Below are positions 16,606 through 24,136 of a stretch of DNA of 64,000 bases, one piece after another (position 1 is the first letter of the stretch; each line of letters begins with the position of its first letter). The translations under genes were made by a program, and so were the position numbers. This stretch comes from Aliarcobacter cryaerophilus. Lineage in GTDB: Bacteria > Campylobacterota > Campylobacteria > Campylobacterales > Arcobacteraceae. The notes beneath the pieces were generated by a model, which did no database searches, was not told where the DNA came from, and saw only the letters and a program-made list of their open reading frames with translations. Location: positions 868,001-932,000 of the forward strand of contig NZ_CP060694.1 in NCBI RefSeq assembly GCF_014352935.1, in the 5' to 3' direction.

Positions 16606-18657
16606 ATGCCATTATCAATAACAGATTTTGTTGAAAAAATTATTCCGGGTAATTATTGGTTAACTAAGTCAATGGAGTTTTCAAAAGTAAATTCAAGTGG
16701 TACATTATGGTATTTAAAGAAATGGATTGTTTATTACAAATATTTATTTTTTAAAGATACAATTACTCAAAAAGATTACAATGAAATAAGAGATATATTT
16801 ATTTCATTTATTGATACTTTACCAGATAATGAACATGTTCGTGAAAATGCAGAAAATTTCTTTTTTGAAATTGATATTAGAAACAACGAAAGTTTTTTGA
16901 CATTAAATGATTTTCTTAATAATATACCTAATTTATCAACATCAAATGAATTACAACAGTATAGAATAAGTGCAAAAAAATTTTATTTTATTTATATAAT
17001 GAATGTTGGTGGACAAGCAGGATACAAAAAAGATATTAAACAATGGATTATTGAAAAGAATTCGTATTATAATGTTTTAGAAAAACTCAAAATCAAATTA
17101 TTAATAGATGATAAAGAATCAGATTATAGTATGTTGATTTCAGATTTTCCAGCTTCATTTAGAAATGAAAGACAAATTTTCTTTTATTATGGATTATTTC
17201 ACGGTAATGAAAAAGCTGATTTAAATGGTTTTTACAATTTAACAAATATAGGCAAATTAATTATAAATGCATCTTTCGATGAGTTATTGTTAATATGGGA
17301 ACATCAAAAAATTAAAATGGTTTCACAGTCTCCTATTACTGATATCCAGAATTTAAGTAGAGATATTCCTATAGATTCTGAAAAATTTAATACTTGTTTT
17401 CATCCTTATGTTTCTTTTTTGGAAATTATGGTGAATAATAATACTATTACATTAGATGATTATCAATATGTAATCTCTAGAGTTAGCCAAGAAGATAATT
17501 TAAAAGAGATATCAGATAGTATTTCTGATATTTTAACAGAATCTAAAGCAAAAATTTCGAACTTCAATAGAATTGCAGATAAAAAAATTGATGATTTTAA
17601 AAAGGAATTGGTAAAGTTTATTTTAGGTATTTCTGAAATGAAGAAAGATAAAGGAAGTAATTATTTTTCTTTCTTAACAAAATATGAAAATAAAAAAGTT
17701 AGTGTTTCAGATTCAGACAAAGCAAAATTTGTTTTGAAAAATTATAAATATATAACAAATTATTTAGATGAACAATATTTAGAAAGATACAATCAATTTA
17801 AAAATGAATTGAGAAATAAATATAATTCAAATACAAATAGTCAAGTATATGAAATTGATATTAATTTGAAGTATGAGTGGAGTAAATATATAATTAATCT
17901 AGATAAAAATTTATACTTTGGACTAATTTATATTTTATGTTCATTAAAAATAAGTAAATATGATTATGATTTAGATGAAAATATGTTTGGAAAAGAATTC
18001 AATAATTTTAAATCATTATTGAAATCATTTGGAATAAAGAAGAAACTAGATTTTATTAATTTAATGATGGGAATACAAGATACTTTTAAAGTTGAAGAAA
18101 AGCTTTTAGTTAGTGTTTCTGAGGATGATTATTCAATGACAGATTTTATTAATTTAGAAATTGAAGTTTCAATTGAAAAACTTTCTGAAATATCTAGACG
18201 AGCATCAGTCAATAATGTTATATCAAGAAAAAGAGATACAACATTAATACAAACAATAAAAACATATTATAATAAATACTATTTAACCGATGAAAGATTA
18301 ATTAAATGTGATTGCTGTAAGGAGACTACATTTTTAACGACAAACAATTATCCTTATATAGAATTTCACCATTTAATACCATTTTCAACAGATTATGGTC
18401 CGGACCATTATTTAAATTTATTTGGATTATGTCCAAATTGTCATAGAAAAATGCATTTTATAAGCACTGAAAGTAAAAATGCGTTATACTCTGACTTATC
18501 ATTGAATAATAATATGCAAAAAACATTAAAAAATAGAATAAGCGATTTATTAAGTGAAAACATACTTGAGCCTATTCATTTGGAGTTTTTATTAAAAGAG
18601 AAAATTATATCAAGAGAAGAATATGAGAGATATATGAATGGTGAAATAGCAGTATAA
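16606..18657 (+). CDS. Restriction endonuclease with AlwI-like region and C-terminal HNH nuclease domain
   Basis: 683 residues. The N-terminal ~260 residues resemble AlwI/MlyI-type type II enzymes, especially NLTNIGKLIINASFDELLLI followed by WEHQKIKMVSQSPIT. The C-terminal domain is an HNH nuclease: cysteines at about 568-571 (CDCC), histidines 588-589 in IEFHHLIPFS, asparagine near 604 and CPNCH at 609-613. It probably cuts unmodified foreign DNA at the site protected by the two methylases that follow. Its TAA overlaps the first methylase ATG, and AAGGAG precedes its own ATG. The recognition sequence cannot be read from this sequence. Confidence 0.75.
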   Translation: MPLSITDFVEKIIPGNYWLTKSMEFSKVNSSGTLWYLKKWIVYYKYLFFKDTITQKDYNEIRDIFISFIDTLPDNEHVRENAENFFFEIDIRNNESFLTLNDFLNNIPNLSTSNELQQYRISAKKFYFIYIMNVGGQAGYKKDIKQWIIEKNSYYNVLEKLKIKLLIDDKESDYSMLISDFPASFRNERQIFFYYGLFHGNEKADLNGFYNLTNIGKLIINASFDELLLIWEHQKIKMVSQSPITDIQNLSRDIPIDSEKFNTCFHPYVSFLEIMVNNNTITLDDYQYVISRVSQEDNLKEISDSISDILTESKAKISNFNRIADKKIDDFKKELVKFILGISEMKKDKGSNYFSFLTKYENKKVSVSDSDKAKFVLKNYKYITNYLDEQYLERYNQFKNELRNKYNSNTNSQVYEIDINLKYEWSKYIINLDKNLYFGLIYILCSLKISKYDYDLDENMFGKEFNNFKSLLKSFGIKKKLDFINLMMGIQDTFKVEEKLLVSVSEDDYSMTDFINLEIEVSIEKLSEISRRASVNNVISRKRDTTLIQTIKTYYNKYYLTDERLIKCDCCKETTFLTTNNYPYIEFHHLIPFSTDYGPDHYLNLFGLCPNCHRKMHFISTESKNALYSDLSLNNNMQKTLKNRISDLLSENILEPIHLEFLLKEKIISREEYERYMNGEIAV

Positions 18658-19505
18658 TGGATGTATTAGAATTTGTAGATTTAAAAAAAAATATTAATGT
18701 TGAAGAGTTATATTCAAAAATAATTCATGCAAATAATGTAGATGTATTAAAATTATTACCTGAGAATTCTATAGATTTAATTGTAACAAGTCCTCCATAT
18801 GATGATTTGAGAGATTATGAACAACAAATAATTTGGAATTTTGAGAAATTTAAAGTAATAGTAGATGAATTATATAGAATAATGAAAGATGGTGGAACTA
18901 TAGTTTGGGTAGTTTCAGATAAAACAAAAGAAGGAAATAAATCATTAACAAGTTTTAAACAAGCAATTTATTTTCAAGATATAGGATTTAATATATATGA
19001 TGTGATTATCTATGAAAAAGCTGGTTCTGGACCGCCTCATCCCAAGAGATATTTTAATACATTTGAATATATGTTTATAATTACAAAGGGTAAACCAAAA
19101 ACAGTTAATTTATTAACTGATAAAAAGAATAAATGGGCGGGTGTCGAAACTTATTCTGAGATTACAAGAAGAGAAAAAGATGGTACTTTGACTAATAAGG
19201 GTAAAAAGACTGTTGGCGAATATGGAATTAGAACTAATATTTGGAGATATATTAATGGAAAGAATTTTTCAACAAAAGATAAAATAGCATATAAGCATCC
19301 AGCTATTTTCCCTGAAAAGTTGGCAGAAGACCATATTCTATCTTGGAGTAATGAAGGAGATGTTGTTTTAGATATTTTTGGAGGTAGCGGAACAACAGTG
19401 AAACAGGCAGAACTATTAAATAGGAAATGGATTTATATAGATAAAGTAAGAGAATATTGTGAAATAACTATAAAAAGAATGGAAGATTTAAAGAATGGAA
19501 ACTAA
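18657..19505 (+). CDS. Amino DNA methyltransferase M1 of the restriction-modification operon
   Basis: 282 residues of the beta-type order, catalytic motif first: TSPPY at 44-48 (LIVTSPPYDDLRDYE) and the SAM-binding motif DIFGGSGTT near the C-terminus (FGGSGT 241-246). Such enzymes make N6-methyladenine or N4-methylcytosine; TSPPY alone does not decide. The target-recognition part lies between the motifs (about 110-220). It probably modifies one strand of an asymmetric site, with M2 modifying the other. It overlaps the endonuclease gene by 1 base and M2 by 11 bases. Confidence 0.87.
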   Translation: MDVLEFVDLKKNINVEELYSKIIHANNVDVLKLLPENSIDLIVTSPPYDDLRDYEQQIIWNFEKFKVIVDELYRIMKDGGTIVWVVSDKTKEGNKSLTSFKQAIYFQDIGFNIYDVIIYEKAGSGPPHPKRYFNTFEYMFIITKGKPKTVNLLTDKKNKWAGVETYSEITRREKDGTLTNKGKKTVGEYGIRTNIWRYINGKNFSTKDKIAYKHPAIFPEKLAEDHILSWSNEGDVVLDIFGGSGTTVKQAELLNRKWIYIDKVREYCEITIKRMEDLKNGN

Positions 19506-21102
19506 TTTATTATTTCAAACAATAATTTATGAAGCTCAAGATATTGATTTGTCAATAATTAAAATTAGTCAATTAAAACAAATGTTAAACAGTAGTGGAA
19601 ATCTATTTATTATTGCAAATAATATCTATAAAAATGGAATTATTGAAAATTCTTTTTTTGATTTTATTGAAATAGCGTTAAATAATGAATTAAAATACGT
19701 TAATACAATAGTATTTCCTATTGAGAATTCAAAAGAAGGACTTAATCATAATATAAAATATTTGATTTGGTTCGTTCAAGATTATAATTTAATGACTTTT
19801 AATAAAGATACTATTAGAGAAAAACATATATGGAAAGATGTTGAGTGGGGAAAGCGTAAAAAGAATTATAATGAAAAAGGTAAAGACCCTAGTAATGTTT
19901 GGATACCAACGATTGATGATGGTAAAGGAAAAATTACTAGTCACATAATATTATCAATAGAACAAATTATCAATAGATGTTTAGTATCAACAACTAAGAA
20001 AAATGACCAAATCCTTATTGAAATGGGATACGATTTAAATAAAAAAGATTTAATAGGTGAAAGAAAAATAAAGATTTTAACAAATTCACTTGTAATAAAT
20101 AATAGTAGTTTAGATAATAGTAGTTTAGATAATAGTAGTTTAGATAATAGTAGTTTAGATAATAGTAGTTTAGATAATAGTAGTTTAGATAATAGTAGTT
20201 TAGATAATAGTAGTTTAGATAATAGTAGTTTAGATAATAGTAGTTTAGATAATAGTAGTTTAGATAATAGTAGTTTAGATAATAGTAGTACTGCAGATGT
20301 GTATTTTAAAAGTTCTGAATCTATGAAAGAAATTAAAGATAATAGTGTTTCCTTAATGGTCACATCTCCACCTTATTGGGATTTAAAGAACTATTTTAAA
20401 AAAGGTCAAATAGGACAAGAAAACTATGAAGATTATTTAAATCGATTGGATAGTATTTGGAAAGAAACATTTAGAGTTTTAAAATTAGATGGGAGTATGT
20501 GGATTAATATTAATACAAGAACAAAAGATAAAAAGCCTATTTTGATTCCTCATGATATTATTAAGAGGTGTAAAAAGATAGGTTTTAAATTAAAAGATAT
20601 AATTATTTGGCATAAATCATCAGGAATTCCAACTCATAAAAATAATTTAGTAGACAAGTATGAATATTTTTTATGGTTTAGTAAAACAAACAAAACAAAT
20701 CTTAATATTAATAATATAAAAGAGTTAAATGATTATAAAAATAATTATTTGAATAATGGATTAATTTGGAATATAAATAGAAAAGCAGGTAGCGTAGGAA
20801 AAGATTTCATTCATCCAGCAATATATCCTACAGAATTAATTGATAGAGTTATAAAATTAATGACAATTGAAAATGATATTGTAATTGACCCTTTTCTTGG
20901 ATCTGGTACATCAATGTTGTCATCTTTAAAGAACAATAGAAATTTTATTGGATATGAGTATAATGAAGATTTCTTAGATTTAATGAATTATAGAATTAAT
21001 GAAGATAAATTGAATAGTAAAAACTCAATAAATTTTCATTTTAGTAAAAGAATCATAAATAAAAACAAAGTATTTAGGAAAGATAGTATTGATGGAAACT
21101 GA
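19495..21102 (+). CDS. DNA methyltransferase M2: degenerate methylase-like half joined by NSSLD repeats to an intact methylase
   Basis: 535 residues. The C-terminal half is a complete beta-type methylase, with TSPPYWDLKNYF at 290-301 and DPFLGSGTS at about 465-473. The N-terminal half (1-200) follows the same domain order, with KYLIWFVQDYN matching EYFLWFSKTNK and SHIILSIEQIINR matching HPAIYPTELIDR. Its own catalytic SPPY and SAM-binding GxGT motifs are absent. The middle (203-262) is twelve tandem NSSLD units plus NSS. I read it as a fusion in which the first methylase lost activity but may still help target recognition. It overlaps M1 by 11 bases and the next gene by 11 bases. Confidence 0.83.
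   Translation: METNLLFQTIIYEAQDIDLSIIKISQLKQMLNSSGNLFIIANNIYKNGIIENSFFDFIEIALNNELKYVNTIVFPIENSKEGLNHNIKYLIWFVQDYNLMTFNKDTIREKHIWKDVEWGKRKKNYNEKGKDPSNVWIPTIDDGKGKITSHIILSIEQIINRCLVSTTKKNDQILIEMGYDLNKKDLIGERKIKILTNSLVINNSSLDNSSLDNSSLDNSSLDNSSLDNSSLDNSSLDNSSLDNSSLDNSSLDNSSLDNSSLDNSSTADVYFKSSESMKEIKDNSVSLMVTSPPYWDLKNYFKKGQIGQENYEDYLNRLDSIWKETFRVLKLDGSMWININTRTKDKKPILIPHDIIKRCKKIGFKLKDIIIWHKSSGIPTHKNNLVDKYEYFLWFSKTNKTNLNINNIKELNDYKNNYLNNGLIWNINRKAGSVGKDFIHPAIYPTELIDRVIKLMTIENDIVIDPFLGSGTSMLSSLKNNRNFIGYEYNEDFLDLMNYRINEDKLNSKNSINFHFSKRIINKNKVFRKDSIDGN
20101..20289 (+). repeat. Twelve perfect 15-bp tandem repeats inside methylase M2
   Basis: The unit AATAGTAGTTTAGAT occurs 12 times without a mismatch (20101-20280), followed by a 9-base partial copy. 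As 15 is a multiple of three, each unit adds NSSLD and copy changes keep the frame. Perfect identity over 180 bp suggests recent or ongoing slippage. The other strand also reads open (LLLSK units) but that is only a shadow. Confidence 0.97.
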
Positions 21103-21499
21103 AGAATTGAGATTAAAAATATATGAGAGGTTAGGATTAGAGATTGGTAGTCTAAAATCTGAAAGTGGTAATGATTGGGTTCGTGCAGAAAAAGAAATTT
21201 TAGAGGAATATAGAAATACGATATTTGAAAAGCTAAAAGAACTAAATTCTATTGAATATTTAAACATAAATAAAGATAGTGATGAATATTGTTTAGTTAT
21301 AAATTCTAATTCTTTATTATTGCAAAATGCTAAAGTAATTATTGCAAAAAGAGATGATTTAGATAAAGTAGATATTAACAAATTAATTTTAGATGGAAAT
21401 AAAGATATTCTTATCAATTTAACAAAATATCAAAAATTATCATCAGATGAAATAGATTTAATAATTCCCAAAAGTACATATTTAGTAAAAAAAATTTAA
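21092..21499 (+). CDS. Small unknown protein ending the restriction-modification operon; frame may continue to 21612
   Basis: 135 residues from ATG 21092 (TTG 21089 just before it is unlikely); AGGAA lies 11 bases upstream. It reads as a soluble alpha/beta protein (ELRLKIYERLGLEIGSLKSE, EEYRNTIFEKLKELNSIEYL, ILINLTKYQKLSSDEIDLII). I recognise no family. The frame stops just after an A8 run. In the -1 frame the sequence continues without a stop for about 37 codons (NLIENQILTSEQKEKLV, ESNLDYSELLNKFVTMIS), which looks like genuine coding sequence. The functional protein may therefore be about 172 residues. Being cotranscribed with the methylases, it may regulate or assist the system. Confidence 0.6.
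   Translation: METEELRLKIYERLGLEIGSLKSESGNDWVRAEKEILEEYRNTIFEKLKELNSIEYLNINKDSDEYCLVINSNSLLLQNAKVIIAKRDDLDKVDINKLILDGNKDILINLTKYQKLSSDEIDLIIPKSTYLVKKI
21487..21494 (+). other. A8 run at a probable frameshift site
   Basis: Eight A lie in the context GTA AAA AAA ATT TAA, so the heptamer A AAA AAA is in the right phase for -1 ribosomal slippage. One added A in the DNA, or transcript slippage, would give the same longer protein. A homopolymer of this length can also vary between cells. Confidence 0.6.
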
Positions 21500-21612
21500 T
21501 TGAAAATCAAATACTTACATCAGAGCAAAAAGAAAAACTAGTATTATTGATGAAAGAAAGTAATCTTGATTATTCAGAATTGTTAAATAAATTTGTTACA
21601 ATGATTTCGTAA

Positions 21613-21933
21613 ATAAATTTAATAATGAGTTGTACATTTTATATAATAAAATTACTTGTATCATAATAATACTAAATTTATACGGAATTAATAAGTTTTA
21701 TTTATTAGTTCTAATATAAAATTTAACTTAAGAAAAAGTGCACCAGAAATTATGAAATTTTTATTAAATTGTGCACTAAAGTGTGCACTAAAGTTAACAA
21801 GATTAATACATTTTGACAATATAAAATTAAAATAAGATTTTGAAAGTAAGAAGAATTATATAAAAATCACAAGCAACAATTACATTTTTCTTTTAAAAAG
21901 AAAATTATAAATTAAATTAGAATACCCATAAAA
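21613..21933. other. 321-bp gene-free right end of the element
   Basis: No gene is seen. It contains three GTGCAC words (21738, 21771, 21783), the last two inside the tandem 12-mer GTGCACTAAAGT. The rest is plain AT-rich sequence leading up to the intact tRNA-Leu. Confidence 0.6.
21771..21794. repeat. Tandem 12-bp repeat GTGCACTAAAGT, possible integrase arm sites
   Basis: Two perfect adjacent copies (21771-21782, 21783-21794), each with the palindrome GTGCAC; a third GTGCAC lies at 21738-21743. Similar TGTGCA words occur at the left end (8072, 8083). Words shared by both ends near the cores are what integrase arm-type or excisionase sites would look like. This role is inferred. Confidence 0.5.
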
Positions 21934-22017
21934 TGGTGCGGATAACTGGATTTGAACCAGCACAAGTTTCCTTATGAGCACCTCAAGCCCACGTGTCTAC
22001 CATTCCACCATATCCGC
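21934..22017 (-). tRNA. Intact tRNA-Leu(GAG) carried by the element
   Basis: 84 nt including CCA. The acceptor stem GCGGATA/TATCCGC pairs perfectly. The anticodon stem TGGGC/GCTCA has one G-U pair, the loop TTGAGGT gives anticodon GAG, and there is a long variable arm and the T arm CTGG-TTCAAAT-CCAG. It differs clearly from the split host gene in the anticodon stem, variable arm and T stem, so it was brought in and is not a duplicate. It lies 32 bp downstream of the host 5' half on the same strand and can be read from the old promoter. It also contains the 9-bp core (21979-21987). Confidence 0.95.
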
Positions 22018-22049
22018 AATTCTAAATTTAACACCACGCTTTTAAAAGT

Positions 22050-22088
22050 CACCTCAAGGTAGCGTGTCTACCGTTCCACCACATCCGC
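22050..22088 (-). pseudogene. 5' half of the host tRNA-Leu(GAG)
   Basis: On the minus strand: acceptor GCGGATG, D arm, stem strand CTACC and loop TTGAGGT up to the core CACCTCAAG (22050-22058). The sequence then changes to element DNA. Its partner half is at 7977-8031. It keeps the native upstream region and so may still be transcribed as a 5' fragment ahead of the intact tRNA. Confidence 0.92.
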
Positions 22089-22130
22089 ATAGAAAAAATA
22101 GACCGAAATTATATCTATTTTTTCTTAAGC

Positions 22131-22631
22131 TTATCTATATTCGTTTTTATATTCTACATAATGTTTTGCATGGTCAATTAAACCTTGAACTTCCTCATCG
22201 CTTAACTCTCTTACAACTTTTGCAGGGCTTCCCATAATTAAGCTTTTTGGTGGGAAAACTTTGCCATATGTTACCAAAGAATTTGCTCCTACGATACTTC
22301 CTTCACCAATTACTGCATTATCTAAAATTGTAGCACTCATTCCTATTAGACAGTTATTTTCAATAGTACATCCATGAAGCATAACTTTATGACCAACTGT
22401 TACATTATCACCAATAATTGTTTTTGTATTTGTATCTGTATGAATACAAGATAGATCTTGAATATTTGTATTTTTACCAATTCTAACCTCATTTACATCA
22501 GAACGAATAACACAACCAAACCAAACAGAACTATCTTCTGCTATTTCTATATTTCCAATTAAATCTGCACTTGGTGCAATCCAAGCAGATGGTGCGATTT
22601 TTGGGTAAAACTCTTTAAATTTTAATATCAT
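22131..22631 (-). CDS. Gamma-carbonic-anhydrase-like hexapeptide-repeat protein (YrdA/PaaY family)
   Basis: 166 residues of left-handed beta-helix repeats (IAPSADLIGNIEIAEDSSVW, then GDNVTVGHKVMLHGCTIEN). The metal-binding histidine positions of gamma-class carbonic anhydrases are visible in IHTDTNT, VTVGHKVMLHGC. Many relatives have no shown carbonic anhydrase activity, so the substrate is uncertain. The C-terminal helix (EEVQGLIDHAKHYVEYKNEY) completes the trimer-type fold. It is the first host gene to the right of the element. Confidence 0.88.
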   Translation of the reverse strand: MILKFKEFYPKIAPSAWIAPSADLIGNIEIAEDSSVWFGCVIRSDVNEVRIGKNTNIQDLSCIHTDTNTKTIIGDNVTVGHKVMLHGCTIENNCLIGMSATILDNAVIGEGSIVGANSLVTYGKVFPPKSLIMGSPAKVVRELSDEEVQGLIDHAKHYVEYKNEYR

Positions 22632-22730
22632 AATTTTCTCCTAAATATAAATTAGGATTGTATAAAAAAAAAGTAGCAATAAAATTACAAATATTTTTTA
22701 TTTTTTTGCTCAAAATTTTAAAATATTTAA

Positions 22731-22736
22731 TATAAT
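22731..22736 (+). promoter_or_regulatory. -10 element of the dlt-like operon
   Basis: TATAAT 38 bases before the dltC-like start, in the gap between the divergent carbonic-anhydrase-like gene and the operon. AGGAAA at 22764-22769 is the ribosome-binding site. Confidence 0.6.
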
Positions 22737-22773
22737 TCCGTTTGTTTTAGATAAAAAAATTTTAGGAAATAAA

Positions 22774-23007
22774 ATGGATATTGCTAATAGAATTAAACCT
22801 TTGGTTGAAGAGATTGCTTTTAAAAGTGTTGAAATAGATGAGCCATTATATACATCAAATTTAATTGATAGTATGGGAACAGTTGATTTAGCAATGATGT
22901 TAGAAGATGAGTTTGATATCAAAATTGATACTAGAGATATTATAGAGAGTAATTTTGACAGTATTAGTAAATTAGTTAACTACATAAAAAGTAGAATTGG
23001 TGAATAA
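22774..23007 (+). CDS. dltC: DltC-like acyl carrier protein
   Basis: 77 residues. It carries the activated acyl group (D-alanine in Gram-positive bacteria) on a phosphopantetheine arm attached to serine 33 in NLIDSMGTVDLAMM. The acidic helices and length fit DltC better than fatty-acid ACP, and the next four genes are the other Dlt components. It overlaps the dltD-like gene by 11 bases. In this organism the carried amino acid is not proven to be alanine. Confidence 0.82.
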   Translation: MDIANRIKPLVEEIAFKSVEIDEPLYTSNLIDSMGTVDLAMMLEDEFDIKIDTRDIIESNFDSISKLVNYIKSRIGE

Positions 23008-24127
23008 TCGTCTAGTTTTAAATATTTCTGCTCTATTTTCTGCATTTTTTGTAGTTTTTATTATACTTTTTTTTACAAAAGATAGATTGTTTGAGTATTA
23101 TTTTACTTATTTAGAATCTCTTAAAAAAACAGTTGAACTACAAAGTGATTTAGAAAGTGGAAAAATTGTATTGTTTGGTTCTTCAGAATTAGTATTTTAT
23201 CCTAGTCAAAAATTTTTACCACAAAACTTTTTTAATAATGATTTAAAGATACCTTTAAGAGTTCAAGGAAATGAAGGTCATCAATCATTTGTAATATTAT
23301 CTCAATTAGCAGCCTTTGATAATAAAAAAGTTAGAGAAAATGCAAAAGTGGTAGTTCTTTTATCTCCTAGTTGGTTTACAGGAAGTAGTGACAACGGTCT
23401 TACTATGGCAAAATTTTTAGAATATATGAATTTAGGTATGATGAATAAACTCTATTTTGAAGGTCAAACTCAAGATAAGTATAAATTTTTAATAAGTGAT
23501 TATATTCAAAATAATATCTCATATATCAAAGATCCAACTTTTATATATCAAACACCATATAAAGAGATGAAAGATGAATATATAAATAATAAAATTAAAA
23601 AATTTATGATAGAAAAATTTGATGAAAAGTATGTAAAATCGCAAGATATTAAATATTTTAAGCAATATTTGAATTTTGATGATTTAAAAAATGAAGCAAA
23701 AAATATAGAAATTTCATCTTCAAATAATAATCTTGGAATTAACAATGAGTATTATTTAAAATATGTTGAACCACAAATTGCAAAAAATAGCTTCCCATTT
23801 GAAATAGTAATCCCTCCATCTTTGGAAAAAAATGAAGAGTATCAAGATTTTTTAGATTTACTAGATTTTTTAGATAGCTACAAAATTAAACCACTTTTTA
23901 TAATGCAAGATTTACACCCTTATGTATTTAGTAAAAATAGAGAAAATGCAAACTTACTTATGGAAACAATAAAATCAAAAGTTTTGGAACATAACTTTGA
24001 ATATATGGATATGTGGACATATAAAAAAGAGGATTATGAGATTGGAACATTAACAGATATTGTTCATTTTGGTGAGTTAGGTTGGGTTAAAGCCAATCAA
24101 AAAATAGTTGATTATTTTGTTAAATAA
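22997..24127 (+). CDS. dltD: DltD-like envelope acyltransferase
   Basis: 376 residues, held by one N-terminal membrane helix (LNISALFSAFFVVFIILFF) with the rest outside the inner membrane. The nucleophile serine lies in VLFGSSELVFYPSQ, and the C-terminal DIVHFGELGWVKAN supplies the aspartate and histidine, as in the DltD hydrolase-like fold. In Gram-positive bacteria DltD passes D-alanine to the teichoic acid acceptor. The acceptor here is unknown, as Gram-negative cells lack teichoic acids. It starts with GTG inside the dltC-like gene. Confidence 0.83.
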   Translation: MVNNRLVLNISALFSAFFVVFIILFFTKDRLFEYYFTYLESLKKTVELQSDLESGKIVLFGSSELVFYPSQKFLPQNFFNNDLKIPLRVQGNEGHQSFVILSQLAAFDNKKVRENAKVVVLLSPSWFTGSSDNGLTMAKFLEYMNLGMMNKLYFEGQTQDKYKFLISDYIQNNISYIKDPTFIYQTPYKEMKDEYINNKIKKFMIEKFDEKYVKSQDIKYFKQYLNFDDLKNEAKNIEISSSNNNLGINNEYYLKYVEPQIAKNSFPFEIVIPPSLEKNEEYQDFLDLLDFLDSYKIKPLFIMQDLHPYVFSKNRENANLLMETIKSKVLEHNFEYMDMWTYKKEDYEIGTLTDIVHFGELGWVKANQKIVDYFVK

Positions 24128-24136
24128 GGAAATCTT

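Larger units (their letters stand above)
8023..22058. mobile_element. 14.0-kb integrative mobilizable element in tRNA-Leu(GAG)
   Basis: The element is bounded by direct copies of the 9-bp core CACCTCAAG at 8023-8031 and 22050-22058, which is the anticodon-loop region of the split host tRNA-Leu. Core to core it spans 14,027 bp. Next to the left end it carries a tyrosine integrase and an excisionase-like gene. It also holds a D12 methylase, a WYL regulator, a mobilization operon with an oriT-like site, a restriction-modification operon and a complete replacement tRNA-Leu(GAG) just inside the right end. No coupling ATPase, VirB4-like or pilus genes are present, so it appears mobilizable and not self-transmissible. 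Confidence 0.9.

Noticed and set aside
20101-20289. The repeat array as a CRISPR array
   Set aside because: The 15-bp units are directly adjacent without spacers and lie in frame within a coding sequence.
19941-20363. A minus-strand reading frame through the 15-bp repeats (LLLSK units)
   Set aside because: It exists only because the repeat has no stop on either strand; the plus strand has a complete methylase with motifs on both sides.
7977-22017. The internal tRNA-Leu being the host gene that was hit, with the left half as its partner
   Set aside because: Its own two halves pair perfectly with each other, whereas the left half pairs perfectly only with the 22050-22088 half.
8023-22058. The element as a prophage or full ICE
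   Set aside because: No capsid, portal, terminase, coupling ATPase or VirB4-like gene was seen.
22710-22922. Minus-strand frame over the dltC-like gene
   Set aside because: The plus strand carries a clear acyl-carrier motif, promoter and ribosome-binding site.
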